DNA of 32,231 bases, taken from assembly GCA_905182985.1 (NCBI GenBank), contig CAJJDN010000058.1:122586-154816 (forward strand), written 5' to 3'. Each line of letters opens with the position of its first letter. The stretch's first letter is position 1. This document shows positions 1 through 10,827 of this stretch, piece by piece. Under the pieces are notes generated by a model that did not search any database, was not told the origin of the DNA, and worked only from the letters and a program-made list of their open reading frames with translations. Position numbers and translations under genes: made by a program. Origin of the DNA: Paramecium sonneborni (Eukaryota; Ciliophora; Oligohymenophorea; Peniculida; Parameciidae).

Positions 1-31
1 TTATTTTACTTCAAATCTTTTTCAAAATTAT

Positions 32-377
32 TCAACTTTTTCTAAACACCAAAAATATTAAACACTACAATACTGTTTTTTTCTTTTTCACATACTCATA
101 TGTTTTTTAATATAACAACTCTCTTATTAATGCTATAATCAAAAAAGGTAATTTTGAAACTCTTGCTGCACAATGAACTAACACTTAGAAACAAGTTTAA
201 TATATTAAATGATTCAAATATATGAAATATGATACACATCTTTTTTAATCCAATTTTAATTTACTTTATGAATGTTTCCTACTTCAAAATAATACTTATT
301 TAATCTTGTAACAACTGTTAAAAAAGTCTTCTATCAAATGCCTCTGTGAAATCTCTGGGAATAACTATATTGCCCAT
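32..377 (-). CDS. Small hypothetical protein, 106 aa, one intron
   Basis: Unrecognised small protein. The model starts at the ATG read from 377 (MGNIVIPRDF) and ends at the TGA at 34-32. A 25-nt intron at 240-264 (GTAAAT...AAAAAG) joins 113 and 208 nt into 107 codons; without it the same frame runs on to a TGA at 98-96, giving a 93-residue alternative. The spliced C-terminal half has a hydrophobic stretch followed by a lysine-rich segment (YEYVKKKKTV) and looks more protein-like than the unspliced reading. The N-terminal Met-Gly could be an N-myristoylation site, but that is only a guess. It is divergent from the kinase-like gene at 546, with 168 bp between the starts. The gene could continue differently outside the window edge. 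Low confidence because no family is recognised. Confidence 0.4.
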
Positions 378-545
378 ACTTATATAATATATAATAGAGT
401 GATTTATACATAAGATCATATATTATAAAGATATTATTAATAATATCTATCATATTCTAATTAATTAGTTTGTTTGATTAAATAGAAAATTTCTTTTGAT
501 TAATCTATTTTATACTTGATTTTATTTTTAACAGAAATTTATTAT

Positions 546-1773
546 ATGTACCCAGAATATTGTGTTGCTTAAAGACAATAACCCTACCCCTTACATAAAA
601 TTACACAATCCTATAACCCTGTAATACAAAATGAACCAAGAGCCAGATAACCTAATGAAAATCCTAAGGATTATATGATTACTGCTTATACTTCCATTAA
701 TCACGTTATTGATATCTCACCTACAACATCTATCTATAGATTGGATCCTTTCGCTAAGTATTTATGTTGTTGGACTAATACTGTTGGTCTAGAAGAAGTA
801 AGTGCTATCTAAGAAAGAACCAAATGGAAACACCCAAATCTTGTCTCTTTTATTTTCTTTGAAGAATAAAGTGATTAATTTAGTCAAAACAGACAACTCA
901 AAATCTTTTATGAATATCTACCCTTAGATATTAAATAGTTGATTGATAAAAGATCAAGAACATAAGAATATGTCCCAGAAGAAGAAATATGGAAAATGAT
1001 TTCGGGATTATGTGAAGCTTTTGTATTTCTTTAAAAAAGAGGAATCACACATTCTGCCTTAACCTTAGAATCAGTCTATTTTGATGAAGAATATTTACTC
1101 TACAGAATTTAAGATGTAAGCCCATTCAGAGCAAGAGCACCACAATTATTTGAAAATTAATATAAATCACCTGAATCAGGAGGAAATCTTAGAGTTAATA
1201 GGTTTAAATAAGATGTTTTTGGATTAGGGTATATATCTATCTTTTATATTTCATAGTATTATCATATTATCACTTTGCCTTCTCAAAAATTCTGATTATA
1301 TCTTTGAAAATGGAGCAATCAGTCTTATTCATCTTAACGATTCTTTCGAATAATTAAAATAACTTTATCCAGGAAGAATTGATATTATTCTTAAAAAAAT
1401 GCTCATTATTGATTTCAATTTAAGACCTGATTGGCTTGAATTACAATTATTCTTAACTAATGTTAAGGATATGCAAATACATAATTTTGATCTTGGCTTA
1501 ACTAATAAATCATCTATCTTAAATTCATCATTTTAGTTATATCAGTAATAATAACAATAAGTTTAAAAAACTTTTGATTAATTAACATTAAGTTAAGAAA
1601 ATAGAGAGATTACAAATAACAATAATAACACTAAATTTACTAGTTCTATCAATAATAATAATTCCACTCTTAATAAAACTTCTAATACAGACTCAGTTGA
1701 CTAAAAACTCATTAATTTAAATAAAAGAATCCAAGAAACCTTATCAAAAAGTTTAAATAAAAACATTAGATGA
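546..1773 (+). CDS. Degenerate protein-kinase-like protein (likely pseudokinase), 399 aa
   Basis: Protein kinase fold that probably lacks catalysis. The 28-nt intron 1229-1256 (GTATAT...CATAG) carries the reading past an in-frame TGA and gives exactly 400 codons. Seen in the translation: an N-lobe region ending in HPNLVSF (the usual HPNIV site between helix C and strand 4); at about residue 169 HSALTLESVYFDE stands where active kinases have HRDLKPEN; IQDVSPF replaces the DFG loop; YKSPE resembles the APE motif; KQDVFGLG is the subdomain IX Asp; and RPDW carries the subdomain XI Arg. The catalytic Asp, the metal-binding DFG and a clear glycine loop are missing. The C-terminal tail is Gln/Asn rich. 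The inference is a pseudokinase scaffold or regulator. The last 439 nt are repeated at 2764-3202 by an apparent assembly duplication. Confidence 0.85.
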
Positions 1774-2762
1774 TTTTTTAACATTTCTATATAAATATTT
1801 GTGTTATTTAAAATTTTTAAATAAAAAATGAGATTTCTAAATATTATTTTCACTTTCTTCTATAAAATATAAATTGCCAAAAAATTAAATTATTTTATCT
1901 ACAATTCAATATACTATCAAAGACAATAAAAACAAAATTATTTCATTTATTCTTTTAAACAATGTTTATATTAATCAAATATATTTCTATTTATAAATAT
2001 TTAATGATTTTTCAAACTAATATTCAAATTATACTAAATCAATTATTTTTTATCATCAAAAAATAGTCATTCTTTTCACTAACTTACAAATTTCATATAA
2101 AAATTTTGAAAATTCATACAAAAAGAGTTTTATTTTTATAGAAATTGTAAGGGATTTGAAATCTTCCTAATATTTGGTATTGATAGAAAAATTAACATTT
2201 TAAATTAAGTCCTACCCTCAAAACGTGTACCCAAAACTAGTGTTTAGGTAATACAGAACATGAATATGCAAATATTAAAATATTTGATTGATTGGGACTA
2301 TTAATAAATGTTAATTTAATTCTTAACTTATTTTAATGATCATAACAATAATAAAATAAATTCTTAGATTATTATAATCTAACGTAGAAAATTTATTAAT
2401 TCTTTTATTGATATTGAGTTTTAATTGTGCTTTTGTTTAAATGATAATATAATTAAAAAACTATAGTAGGCTTAATAAAAGATTTCGATCATTAAAAAAT
2501 TTAAGTACTTTGATTCATCCTAGACGTGAACCATATTATTTCTAAATAAAATTTTTAAGTTTGGAGATATTTTAATTCACATATCAAGTTGCATCATAGC
2601 ATTATAAAACTAAAAATTGAAAGATGATGATTGTAACAGGATAAAACATCGAACTTTTTCTTTTGATTTTAGTTGCTTCCCTAAGAGGATTCTTAATTAA
2701 TTATCCACAGAATTTCTAAAAGTAGGATTTGATCCTTTTGAAAGACCGAATTATAATTTTTA
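1335..2762 (+). repeat. Direct repeat, copy 1 (1428 bp)
   Basis: This block matches 2764-4191 at a constant offset of 1429 in every stretch compared by eye, both in coding and non-coding parts. It covers the 3' end of the kinase-like gene and its downstream sequence. It stops exactly at the single N (2763). Copy 2 continues past the matching end into unique sequence, whereas copy 1 ends at the N, which is the pattern of two overlapping contig ends placed side by side. Confidence 0.95.
1774..2440. other. Gene-free stretch downstream of the kinase-like gene
   Basis: Extremely AT-rich sequence after the TGA at 1773. Short open stretches occur in all frames, as expected when TGA is the only stop. 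A stretch from about 2085 shows weak coding character (YPQNVYPKLVF) but has no start or family match that I can support. The same sequence appears again at 3203-3869. Confidence 0.5.
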
Positions 2763-2763
2763 N
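2763..2763. other. Assembly join (single N)
   Basis: The only ambiguous base in the window. It lies precisely between the two 1428-bp copies, so it marks a contig join rather than a base-call problem inside a read. Confidence 0.9.
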
Positions 2764-3202
2764 TAACGATTCTTTCGAATAATTAAAATAACTTTATCCA
2801 GGAAGAATTGATATTATTCTTAAAAAAATGCTCATTATTGATTTCAATTTAAGACCTGATTGGCTTGAATTACAATTATTCTTAACTAATGTTAAGGATA
2901 TGCAAATACATAATTTTGATCTTGGCTTAACTAATAAATCATCTATCTTAAATTCATCATTTTAGTTATATCAGTAATAATAACAATAAGTTTAAAAAAC
3001 TTTTGATTAATTAACATTAAGTTAAGAAAATAGAGAGATTACAAATAACAATAATAACACTAAATTTACTAGTTCTATCAATAATAATAATTCCACTCTT
3101 AATAAAACTTCTAATACAGACTCAGTTGACTAAAAACTCATTAATTTAAATAAAAGAATCCAAGAAACCTTATCAAAAAGTTTAAATAAAAACATTAGAT
3201 GA
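2764..3202 (+). pseudogene. Phantom 3' fragment of the kinase-like gene
   Basis: Repeats the last 439 nt of the kinase-like CDS, from the NDSFEQLKQ region to the same TGA (3200-3202), without start codon, N-lobe or intron. It most likely exists only because of the assembly duplication. If the duplication were real it would be a 5'-truncated, unexpressed copy. Confidence 0.85.
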
Positions 3203-4191
3203 TTTTTTAACATTTCTATATAAATATTTGTGTTATTTAAAATTTTTAAATAAAAAATGAGATTTCTAAATATTATTTTCACTTTCTTCTATAAAATATA
3301 AATTGCCAAAAAATTAAATTATTTTATCTACAATTCAATATACTATCAAAGACAATAAAAACAAAATTATTTCATTTATTCTTTTAAACAATGTTTATAT
3401 TAATCAAATATATTTCTATTTATAAATATTTAATGATTTTTCAAACTAATATTCAAATTATACTAAATCAATTATTTTTTATCATCAAAAAATAGTCATT
3501 CTTTTCACTAACTTACAAATTTCATATAAAAATTTTGAAAATTCATACAAAAAGAGTTTTATTTTTATAGAAATTGTAAGGGATTTGAAATCTTCCTAAT
3601 ATTTGGTATTGATAGAAAAATTAACATTTTAAATTAAGTCCTACCCTCAAAACGTGTACCCAAAACTAGTGTTTAGGTAATACAGAACATGAATATGCAA
3701 ATATTAAAATATTTGATTGATTGGGACTATTAATAAATGTTAATTTAATTCTTAACTTATTTTAATGATCATAACAATAATAAAATAAATTCTTAGATTA
3801 TTATAATCTAACGTAGAAAATTTATTAATTCTTTTATTGATATTGAGTTTTAATTGTGCTTTTGTTTAAATGATAATATAATTAAAAAACTATAGTAGGC
3901 TTAATAAAAGATTTCGATCATTAAAAAATTTAAGTACTTTGATTCATCCTAGACGTGAACCATATTATTTCTAAATAAAATTTTTAAGTTTGGAGATATT
4001 TTAATTCACATATCAAGTTGCATCATAGCATTATAAAACTAAAAATTGAAAGATGATGATTGTAACAGGATAAAACATCGAACTTTTTCTTTTGATTTTA
4101 GTTGCTTCCCTAAGAGGATTCTTAATTAATTATCCACAGAATTTCTAAAAGTAGGATTTGATCCTTTTGAAAGACCGAATTATAATTTTTA
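2764..4191 (+). repeat. Direct repeat, copy 2 (1428 bp)
   Basis: Second copy of 1335-2762, starting directly after the N. Its left edge falls inside a codon run of the kinase-like gene with no repeat signature, target-site duplication or element ends. Its right edge continues without a break into unique sequence at 4192. If the copies are one locus, the true sequence is 1-2762 joined to 4192 onward. Confidence 0.95.
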
Positions 4192-5372
4192 TACTTATAA
4201 AAATAATTTATTCAGTAAATTATTAAATTAAATTTTTTTGAAAAAAAATAATTATTTAAGATAACTATGAATTACCTGTTACTTTAATTGTGAGCATATA
4301 AAATAGGAAAATGTATTTCAACTTTAAAGAAAATTTTATTGCATCTAAAATTATTATGAAGAGAGATGTTTAATTATCATATTTCATGTCTTTAAACTCA
4401 ATAATAAGGATTTTATTTGAACTAGTCTTGTGGATATCTTTTCCCTCAATAATTTTAAAATAAATTTGATAAATAATAAAGAATTGCTCTAATAAGATTT
4501 TCAATAGAATTTTATATATATTGATAATTAGTTATCTTTCTATAATTATTAAAATTAAATAAAATACTATATTATCAATTATAAGAAGGCAGATGAAGTA
4601 AAGGAACAAACTAGTATGAAAAAGTCATTTAATTAAGCAATGGAGTTATTTTTTTAAATATTTATTATACTATCAACCTCAAATTTAAATAAAAATTAAA
4701 TGGAGCTTAAATGGAAGTTTTTTCAAAAAGTAAATTAGAAATCCACCTAACATATTAATAATCCCATGATGGCCTTCTTCATAATTATATTAAAATTAGT
4801 AAAGTAAATATTCCCTTGATTAGTCAATATGATTTATTTATTTTATCATTAATAAATTATGAGCTTTCAAATAACGGTTGATGTTGAAATTGATCTCAAT
4901 TATGGATAAAAATACCGGCTAATGTATTATTATTAATAAGATATAATCAATAATTCTAGTGGATTCTCAAATAAAAAGAAATAAATTAAGAAATAATAAT
5001 TGGTATAATTAATATTTAAAATTGAGTCAAATTATTATGTAATTATCTCAATGAATTAAATTTCTATCGAAATTTTTTGATTCAGCAAAGCCTTTATTTA
5101 ATTTATTAAAACTTGTAGATCTTTAATAAATAAATCAAATAGAAATATTTTTGTAAGGAAGAAATAATTAAAAAAATAATTATAAAAATATGTAGATTAT
5201 ATTTTAGGATAATTCTTCTCACATAATTTTATTTAATGTATTTTAAATTTGATTTAAAGCTAATTCTTTTTGAATTTAATGAAAGAAATTAGTTTTAAGT
5301 AAACAATTACTAATATTTAAAATCTATAAATATTGGATTTGTTATTTATTATTAAATATTAAACTTTCAAAG

Positions 5373-6048
5373 ATGTCTTATTTTCAGCCTAATGCCTAAA
5401 GGCAAGATTAGGGTTAAGATAAAATTTAATGAATTAGATTTAAAACCAGTGGTTCAGCCCTCTGCCAAGACTTAATAACAATAGGGCCCAGTGTACAATT
5501 AAATGCAAGACCCAGCTTAAAATTATGGTGGTCCTCCTGCATAATATGGTGGTTATCCTCCTCAATAAGGTTATCCTCCTTAATAAGGTTATCCTCCTTA
5601 ATAAGGTTATCCTCCTTAATAAGGTTATCCTCCTCAATAAGGTTACCCTCCTCAATAAGGATATGGACACCCTGGATACCCTCCTCCATAAGGATATGGA
5701 CAGCCTCCTCCTTAAGGATATCCTCCTCAATAAGGACACCTTCCTTAATCTTCTTCTTAAGCTAATACTACAGTTAAGTATTTAAAATTTTCTAATCTTA
5801 GTATTAATCTTGGTAGTGCAGTAGTCATGGCTGGAGATGCCTTATGTATACATTGCAAAAGACCACATACACTTATAACTGGAAGAAGCATAGGATGGTA
5901 AACAATTATAGCATTCATATTGATTTTATTCATCTTTTGGCCATTATGTTGGTTACCTTTCGTTATAAGTGAATGTAAAGACAAAAGTTATTATTGCTCA
6001 TAATGTGGTTTATTAGTATACAAAAAATAATTTACAATGTGCAGTTGA
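5373..6048 (+). CDS. LITAF-domain protein with N-terminal GYPPQQ repeats
   Basis: The C-terminal part is a LITAF (SIMPLE-like) domain: a CIHC knuckle after ALC, a hydrophobic segment (IIAFILILFIFWPLCWLPF) that would dip into the membrane, and a second knuckle YCSQC-G-LLVYKK. In this family the two CXXC pairs bind one zinc and the helix inserts into endosomal or plasma membrane monolayers. The N-terminal half is Gly/Tyr/Pro/Gln rich with six GYPPQQ units. The start at 5373 (MSYFQPNAQ) needs a 25-nt intron 5413-5437 with a GTT donor; it then reads 217 codons to TGA. A second, in-frame 24-nt intron is likely at 5778-5801 (GTATTT...CTAATCTTAG), leaving 208 aa. An intronless start at 5392 (MPKGKIR) is the alternative. 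The function beyond membrane/endosome association is not known. Confidence 0.85.
5551..5658 (+). repeat. Six 18-nt tandem units encoding GYPPQQ
   Basis: Units of GGT-TAT-CCT-CCT-(CAA or TAA)-TAA start at 5551, 5569, 5587, 5605, 5623 and 5641. They differ mainly at Gln codon choice (CAA or TAA). Degenerate units (GYGHPGYPPP, GYGQPPP) continue to about 5745. The strict periodicity makes open frames on other strands and frames, which are not genes. Confidence 0.95.
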
Positions 6049-6296
6049 TTCAAAATATCATACCTTAAATCATTTAATAAGTTTAAATCACTTATTTTTT
6101 TCTTCTTTTTTATATTTTTAATTATTTAGAATTGTTTCACTCGAAATTATTTGCAATTTTATTTGCAGTTTCATATTTTATATCATCTATTATTATTCAT
6201 ATATATTTTTTTATTAAATAAAAATATAAATAAAAAAATTGAGATTTTTAAGACTTTCTATTATTATTAATTTACTTATTTTATATAATGAATGGA

Positions 6297-6728
6297 TCAA
6301 AGTCCTAATTCCTTAAAATTGGGATTTGGTCTTGAGTATTCGTTGGTTAAGAAATATCTATAATTATCTAATTTGATTACTCTGGGAAATATTTTTTGGC
6401 TAGACCATAAGAGGCATTCATTCTTACACATAATTAGAAATAATTTCTAGCATCTAAACATTCTGGTACATAAGAGTCTTCAAATAGACCAAATTGATTC
6501 TTGCAATGTTAAGCCATTCTATCATAAAGATGGCAAGCTAATAATTGATTAGCCTTCAATATTTTAATATAATTACTTTATATTCGACAAACTCAAATTT
6601 TAGATTATCCAACAACTTCACATGATTCTTTGTTAATGTTTATAAATTGATCATATTTCTAAACATAAAATCTCAAATCAAAATAATAGCATACCTTCCT
6701 CTTCCCAAACTTCATTATAGATAGGCAT
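6297..6728 (-). CDS. Twin CX9C (CHCH-type) small protein, 120 aa, three 23-nt introns
   Basis: Starts with ATG at 6728 (MPIYNEVWEEE). Three introns of 23 nt each, at 6672-6694 (ends GAG), 6554-6576 (ends AAG) and 6358-6380 (ends TAG), join four exons into exactly 121 codons. After splicing the middle of the protein shows C-HLYDRMAQH-C and C-LDARNYFQL-C, two CX9C pairs 14 residues apart. This is the twin CX9C signature of proteins oxidised in the mitochondrial intermembrane space through Mia40/Erv1, such as small respiratory complex subunits and assembly factors. I infer a mitochondrial protein, perhaps a complex I subunit or assembly factor; the exact homologue is not recognised. Only 74 bp separate it from the stop of the upstream gene. 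The gene is invisible unless non-TAG acceptors are allowed. Confidence 0.82.
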
Positions 6729-6802
6729 CTTTTATTAATTTGGATATATTTAATATTGAATTAAAAAATTATGTAATTAAATTAACTAAAATTCATTCAT
6801 AA

Positions 6803-9227
6803 TCATTAATGTAATTTTTTATTGATGATTTGAAGTGTTTTGATATTGTTTTTTAAAAAAAGGAAGTTAGCTTGCCATTATTCTAAAACAGATTCACTAT
6901 TAAAAAGTAATTCAATTCGTCCATCATTTTGAGTTATCAGAAACATTGGCCAAAAAGATATTTTCTAAACTGTGCTTTCTTATTTACTCAATATATATTT
7001 GCATTAAATTTATTTCTTTACTTAAATGCATTATTGAATAGGGCTAGGAATCATAGTTCTCATTATTTCATCCAATTTAATATAAGTATCAACTTGCTAG
7101 GTAATAGAAATCACTTTACATTTATTTTCATTTAATTTTTAAATTCTATGCATTCAAAATTTTTAGCTAAACAAATTATTCTTGGACAGAAACCATAATT
7201 TGCTGGATTTTAACAACTGAATGGATCAAATTCTTATTTTTTTATATTTGGTTTTGTAGATGAAAAACGTTTGTATATCTATTAGCCTTTTAATAAAGGT
7301 TTAAGTATTCTCAAAATTTCCTATTCAATTGGTATTAGTAAATTTATAGTATTCTATACTTATTAAATCTCTTTTGAATGACCATTATTTGTTGAAGTAT
7401 TTCCAGTAAATTGTTTTAGTTATTCCTTATTAGATGTTGAGTCAAAGGATTTGGACTTTTTTTATTTAGATAACTTTTCTGACAAAGTAGTTTTATCTTT
7501 TAATTTAGAAATTTAATCAATTTAATTTTTTTAACTTGAAATTGATGTTTGATCTTGATTACTAAAAAATAATGATCCATTCGAAAATGGAATCTAAATT
7601 TATCTTTTAATAGGTTCAATTTCATTTTTTGTTTAATCTTTTGATTAAGTCTCATTATTTGAAAATCTTTTAGTTTAATCTGTTAAAGGGATACCTTTGC
7701 TTTAAGAAAAATTATCTAATTATTTGATTTTTTTTAAGTTTAATGCGGTTTTAAGATTCTAATTTACAGGACTTGTATCAATCTTGCTTTTTTGATTAAT
7801 ATACTATTAATTCCTTTTTGAACTTAATTATTCTTCAGTTATAGTTTTCAATCTGAAAAATAAGTTTTATTAAGAAGATTAAGAATCTTAAATCTCTAAT
7901 GGCTATTATGATTACTAGAGTTTTATAGGATAAATATCCATAGATTTACCTGATTATATGAGTGCCAAATTTATTTCCTGAAAATGTTGTAATGTTGAAT
8001 CTTCTGATATACATTAACCCTCAAAATTTTTAGTATCAGTATCAATATTATTTTATTAATATATTTACAATAGTTAGTTAAACTTCAATTAAGTTTCTTT
8101 ATTTACATCATAAGTTTAAAAATTTTATGTTTGAGTTATTGATTTATCAAATGCTTTATACTGTTATTTCTAAAAAGAATTGACTATTTCATTTTTCAAA
8201 TCACAATTATCAATTTAAGATATTTCACTAAATTCAATTAAATCTTCCAAAAAAAATTCATCATTCTCCTTCTTAGTTTTAGTTGTTTCCTAAGCAAATT
8301 TTTGATTTCGAGCAATTTCATTTAATTTTTATGCTAACTTTATATTTTTCAACTCTAAGTTTTACATCTTTTCATTAAAATTAGATGAAATACCTTAATC
8401 CAGATGGATTCTAAGTATTTTTTAAATTAATTCTTAATTTTGTTTTATAGCTTACTTTATATTAAACAATTCTGGATTTAAGTTATTATCAACGAATTCT
8501 ATATTGTTAAGCATAGAATTTTTTAATAATTGATAATTTTTGAATAGCTAGAGAATACCATTTATTTTCTTTTCATAAAGAGTGGTTAAATTTTAAACGA
8601 ATTCCTATTGTTTTTCAGCTAAAACTTATTGATATGTTTCAAGACCATAATTATTTTTAATGAGTTCAAATTCATGTCCTTTCAAAAAATAATAATTAAT
8701 AATGTACCCCATTATTTCAAGTACATTCCAAAGGCATTGAAAGCCTCTTAATTAACTAGTTTTTTCAAATCTTGATAAAATATTTCTTTTTATCTTAATA
8801 ATTGGGATGTGTTCAGAGACTATTTTTAATATTGTTGAATTAGAATTTCTAATTTTTATAATTTAAGTGTAAATCCAATTTCAATAGAACTGTGCTTTTT
8901 ATGATAATCTATCAATTCTTCTAATTCTTCAATTTATCCTATCAATTCTGCTCTTTGTAACAATTTACCATTCAAATCTTCAATGAGCATATAAGTTTAA
9001 TCCTACAAGATTTATTAATCAAACATAGCTTGTTTGTACATTATATTCAAAGATTGAATATCCTTATTTTTAGTAGTTGAATATTATTATCTTTATTATT
9101 AAAAGGTATTCTATTTATAATTAGTATCATCAAAAATATCACTCAATCTTGAACCCCTTCTTGATATATCTCTTGATTTACATTCAATGTACAATAAGGA
9201 TGGCCTTTTGGATTTATGATTAAACAT
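6803..9227 (-). CDS. Coiled-coil protein with PH-like C-terminal domain, 790 aa
   Basis: Starts at 9227 (MFNHKSKRPSLLY). Introns at 8679-8707 (29 nt, ends AAG) and 7097-7119 (23 nt, ends TAG) give 791 codons to the TGA at 6805-6803. Roughly residues 70-450 are Gln/Glu/Lys/Leu-rich helix with heptad-like spacing, for example LNGKLLQRAELIGQIEELEE, so a long coiled coil is expected. A low-complexity polar linker follows. The C-terminal about 130 residues are globular with several Cys (FDPFSC, NYGFCPRIICLAKNFEC) and end in RIELLFNSESVLEQWQANF, which resembles the last strand and Trp-containing helix of a pleckstrin-homology domain. That would suggest lipid or protein binding, probably at the cortex or cytoskeleton, but the PH call is tentative. 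No specific family is recognised. If the second intron is ignored the protein would stop 98 residues early. Confidence 0.8.
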
Positions 9228-9424
9228 TGTAAATTATTTTATTTACAAAAATTCAAATACAAAATATAAACTGTTATTAATAATTTTAATAAAATTTTTT
9301 CTTTGATTAAATCTTTTCTGATTTATATAGAAATGATTTTATTTTGTAGTATAACTGAAAAGTAATAAAATAATTGATATGAGATATTAATATTAAATTT
9401 AATTGATTACATAAAAATATAATT

Positions 9425-10762
9425 TCATTAGGTGGCTATTTCATAAATGGAATCTGCTACAGCTACTAATCCTAGAATGCAACCTAAACACATTGCAGAT
9501 ATGTAAATTTATCCTTCTAATTCTGATGGTCTAAATCGCCAATCCCATTTAAGATAAAACATTAAAGGAAAAAAGAATTGAAGAACAGCTCCACATAATC
9601 CTCCAATAAAAGAAATCAAAAGAGCAAACTATGGAATGCCTATTGCTAATCCTGCAATAGCTAGAACTTAAAGTAATCTCAAGAGAGTTCTTCTAAATAA
9701 AAAACCTGAAGTTCCTTCTTTAGTGAAGCTCTTTGCAATTTTAATTTTTTCAATTAAATGAAAAGCTGGTAACAATTGCAGAGGTAAAGTAATTATTAAC
9801 GCAATTGCATAAAGAATTTAAAATGCCTCAGCACCTTATCCAAGTGAGAATAAAATTATTTCATTAGTTGTATCCCCATAACTCAAAGAACCAAGAAGTC
9901 CAAAAATCCAGAATTACATTGTACAACCTGAAAATACTAAAGTCATTAATTTGGGAAATTTAATTGGTTCCTACATAGATTTCCTCACATCTAAAAGTGT
10001 TCCTATGGCTTCAAAAGAAAAAAGAGCAACTCCTATAACTAAAGGGAGATTCTTGAATCTAGCAACTGGAATATCATTGTAGTTGACCTCAGAGTTAAGT
10101 TCAATACTAAAGTAAACAATGCAGCTGATTAGTGAAATGATAATAAAACTCTTGATTACTATTTAATATTACATTTGCAAGTGTGCTAAATTTAGTGAAC
10201 AAAGTCATGTTGTTAATGAAAACTAAAGGGATGATGATGCACATGGCAATTGCTAAATAAAGTAGCTAGTGAGAAAACACTACATCTTAATGATGGTATA
10301 TTGCATATTCTAAGAATTCCATAAAAAATAAAACATATGAAGCACAACATCCCCATTGCATGATTATTATGAATAATTTGTTTATGTATACATAATTTTC
10401 ACCTAAGATTATGTATGTGATTTCTGAGAAACCTAAATTGGGTTAATTGATTTCATCGACAATTCTTAAGAGCATCTACTAATTAGGAGCATAGATACTA
10501 ATTATGAGTAGATCATGAGGATACAGATCAAGAAATAACAGAATGATGTGAGTAAGTATCCTCCTTCACAGAAAGTAAAGGGAGCTGCCAAAATTCCTGA
10601 GCCTATACAACATTTGTATAAGTTAAGTGCTGCTTAGGTGAGGTTTGATTTAATTTCTCTTTTTTTTGTTGTGTTTTCAGTGAACTCAGATTTGGGATTG
10701 GTACTTGTTTCCAATTCTAGAGGTGATATAGAAGTTTAGTTTTGATTGGTTTATTCACTCAT
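9425..10762 (-). CDS. AAAP/AVT-type amino-acid permease, 430 aa
   Basis: Amino acid/auxin permease family transporter, a multi-pass membrane protein that moves amino acids with H+ or Na+. Start at 10762 (MSEQTNQNQ). A 23-nt intron at 10476-10498 and a 22-nt intron at 10151-10172 (ends AAG) split the gene in phase 0 and give 431 codons. A polar N-terminus of about 60 residues is followed by LYKCCIGSGILAAPF, the family's first transmembrane motif, and then by about ten more hydrophobic segments, including LPLVIGVALFSFEAIGTLLD, a conserved AAAP core. The length fits the family. The first intron could be 20 nt instead of 23 because two TAGs are adjacent; this changes one Gln only. Substrate and compartment (plasma membrane or lysosome/vacuole) cannot be told from sequence. 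It is divergent from eS6. Confidence 0.93.
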
Positions 10763-10827
10763 ATATTTTATTAATATACCTTATACATATTTTTAAATCT
10801 AATTTTTAAAAAAATCCAAAGATTTTA
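10763..10827. promoter_or_regulatory. 65-bp shared spacer between permease and eS6 starts
   Basis: The whole distance between two divergent start codons is 65 bp, so it must hold both 5' untranslated regions and both promoters. It is AT-rich with no motif I can name. The region is defined by position only. Confidence 0.5.

Larger units (their letters stand above)
2441..5330 (+). pseudogene. Coding-like blocks in shifting frames: decayed or unresolved gene
   Basis: No intact ORF with clean micro-introns could be built here. Several plus-strand stretches nevertheless look coding when TAA/TAG are read as Gln. One block begins with ATG at 2441 (again at 3870 in the second copy) and contains RFRSLKNLSTLIHPRREPYY; another near 4055-4260 contains CFPKRILNQLSTEFLKVGF; a third near 4270-4466 contains NYELPVTLIVSIQNRKMYF; others near 4730-4880 and 4859-5075 contain HDGLLHNYIKISKVNI and MSFQITVDVEIDLNYG. 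They lie in different frames. Joining them needs introns of about 41 and 46 nt, longer than any resolved intron in this window, or frameshifts. The region may be a pseudogene, a gene with unusual introns, or a gene broken by a retained internal eliminated sequence. About half of the span is inflated by the false duplication. Confidence 0.35.

Noticed and set aside
1335..4191. Real tandem duplication or mobile element
   Set aside because: No terminal repeats, no target-site duplication, and an N exactly at the junction; contig overlap is simpler.
5426..5785. Open frames on both strands over the GYPPQQ repeats
   Set aside because: They arise from the 18-nt periodic DNA; the LITAF frame explains the region.
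6929..7135. Plus-strand standard-code ORF
   Set aside because: It lies opposite the last exon of the PH-like coiled-coil gene, whose frame is better supported.
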